Part shown: in pieces, positions 63,185-64,000 of the stretch
Numbering within the stretch: the stretch's first letter is position 1
How the letters are laid out: each line of letters starts with the position of its first letter
Source of the DNA: Luidia sarsii
Taxonomy: Eukaryota > Echinodermata > Asteroidea > Paxillosida > Luidiidae
NCBI GenBank assembly: GCA_949987565.1
Contig: OX465115.1
Location: forward strand, 4,716,421 to 4,780,420
Direction of reading: 5' to 3'
Length of the DNA: 64,000 nucleotides
Translations under genes and position numbers: made by a program
Notes under the pieces: generated by a model
The model's input: the letters and a program-made list of their open reading frames with translations, nothing else
Databases searched by the model: none
What the model was told of the DNA's origin: nothing

Positions 63185-63412
63185 CTAGTCCGAGTAACTT
63201 GGACCCAACAGTCACCCTTTTTTATCGAAATTTGAATCTTGGGGGGTCGGGTGGGTGACCGACCCTCCAAATGTCAAATTTCGATAAAAAAAGGGTGACT
63301 TGTCTGGTCCAAGTTACTCGGACTACCTGAAACCATGGGGTGACCGACCCTCCAAATTTCAAATTTCGATAAAAAATGGTGACTTGTCGGGTCCAAGTTA
63401 CTCGGACTACCT
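63185..63412. repeat. AGTCCGAGTAACTTGGACCC hairpin plus duplicated right arm
   Basis: A hairpin at 63185-63328 is followed by a second right arm at 63340-63412. Each right arm ends CTCGGACT and is followed by ACCTGAAACCA, as at 62160, so the flank is part of the copied unit. Confidence 0.85.
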
Positions 63413-63419
63413 GAAACCA

Positions 63420-63940
63420 CGGGGGACCGTCCAACGTGCCCATACAATACGCATATCGTAATCATTGTACATGTACCAACGTTTTCAATATGGATTCCCC
63501 TTCATATTACCATGTTAATAAATATTGGGAGAAAGAGGTAAATAAAATAAGTTTGCGTTGAGGAGTGTGTATTATTGGTTTGCCGAACTCGACGTACAAA
63601 TCTCCATCACTATAGTTATAGTAAAGGGCTGTCAGTAACGTTACGTTAAAAATCTAACATAACAGTAATTAACGCGTTGAATAAAATCGTCAAGATACCT
63701 GCAAGAGAGTATTTATCTTACAGAGATAGAGCCGAACGGGTGCGAAAATGCCAAACATATAGGCCTATAACTGGGTACTAATTAAGGTGTAAATCTGAAA
63801 CATTCCGATCCTTGGTTAAAAACATTAGTATCTCGCGAAAAAATAACTATCAGATGTGAAGTCGGGGTGCAAGACCAACCCCTAAATGAAGAAAACACTT
63901 CGTTCCCTTTACTCGGCGAGAGAGCCACATAATGCAAATG
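63420..63940. other. unique sequence, no gene seen
   Basis: AT-rich, without long frames. A partial SINE tail (GCGTTGAGGAG ... GTTTGCCGAACTCGACGTAC) lies near 63555-63597. Confidence 0.4.
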
Positions 63941-63943
63941 GAA

Positions 63944-63947
<4 letters not shown>

Positions 63948-64000
<53 letters not shown>
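63948..64000. repeat. (GA)n repeat running off the window
   Basis: The GA repeat continues to the last base; its full length is unknown. Confidence 0.95.

Overview
This is animal nuclear DNA. It has large intron-containing genes with GT-AG splice sites, many short inverted-repeat transposons, tRNA-derived SINEs and several long tandem arrays. I see no bacterial operons, rRNA genes or CRISPR. The two well-supported genes are LPCAT3-type (MBOAT5) lysophospholipid acyltransferases. The mix of Penelope-like remnants, tRNA-like SINEs and small TIR elements suits an invertebrate, perhaps a non-vertebrate deuterostome, but I cannot name the species.

Both LPCAT3-like genes lie on the minus strand in tandem. 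Copy A has exons between 15735 and 3803 (10 coding exons, 483 aa as assembled). Copy B has exons between 56668 and 42037 (10 coding exons, 476 aa). All nine intron positions and phases match, and most exon lengths are identical, so the pair arose by gene duplication. Both keep the MBOAT Asn and His, 36 residues apart, so both may reacylate lysophospholipids in the ER membrane. In both, the final TGA sits inside a consensus splice donor.

The roughly 26 kb between them holds a cluster of homologous unrecognised exon-like segments (about 17.9-20.3 kb), a 90-bp satellite (20.7-25.7 kb) with a 1.71-kb higher-order duplication, its decayed flank, a 60-bp minisatellite of about 90 copies (27.6-33.0 kb), a GC-rich CpG-island-like stretch (34.2-34.6 kb) and several small transposons. 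The introns of B hold a roughly 1-kb hexanucleotide array beside a splice donor, 16-bp and 20-bp-class minisatellites, and a 3.7-kb TIR transposon carrying a broken, internally deleted transposase-like gene. Downstream of 56.9 kb are a 992-bp foldback element with a visible target duplication, a 41-unit CAG tract, GA-rich tracts and a 15-bp minisatellite. The window ends inside a GA repeat.

Most other long open frames are shadows of tandem repeats. The most unusual material is the set of small structured repeats whose stems covary between copies around a CTGANGA/GAAAC core (resembling hammerhead ribozyme cores), and the link between a very abundant palindromic repeat and a Penelope-like coding remnant.
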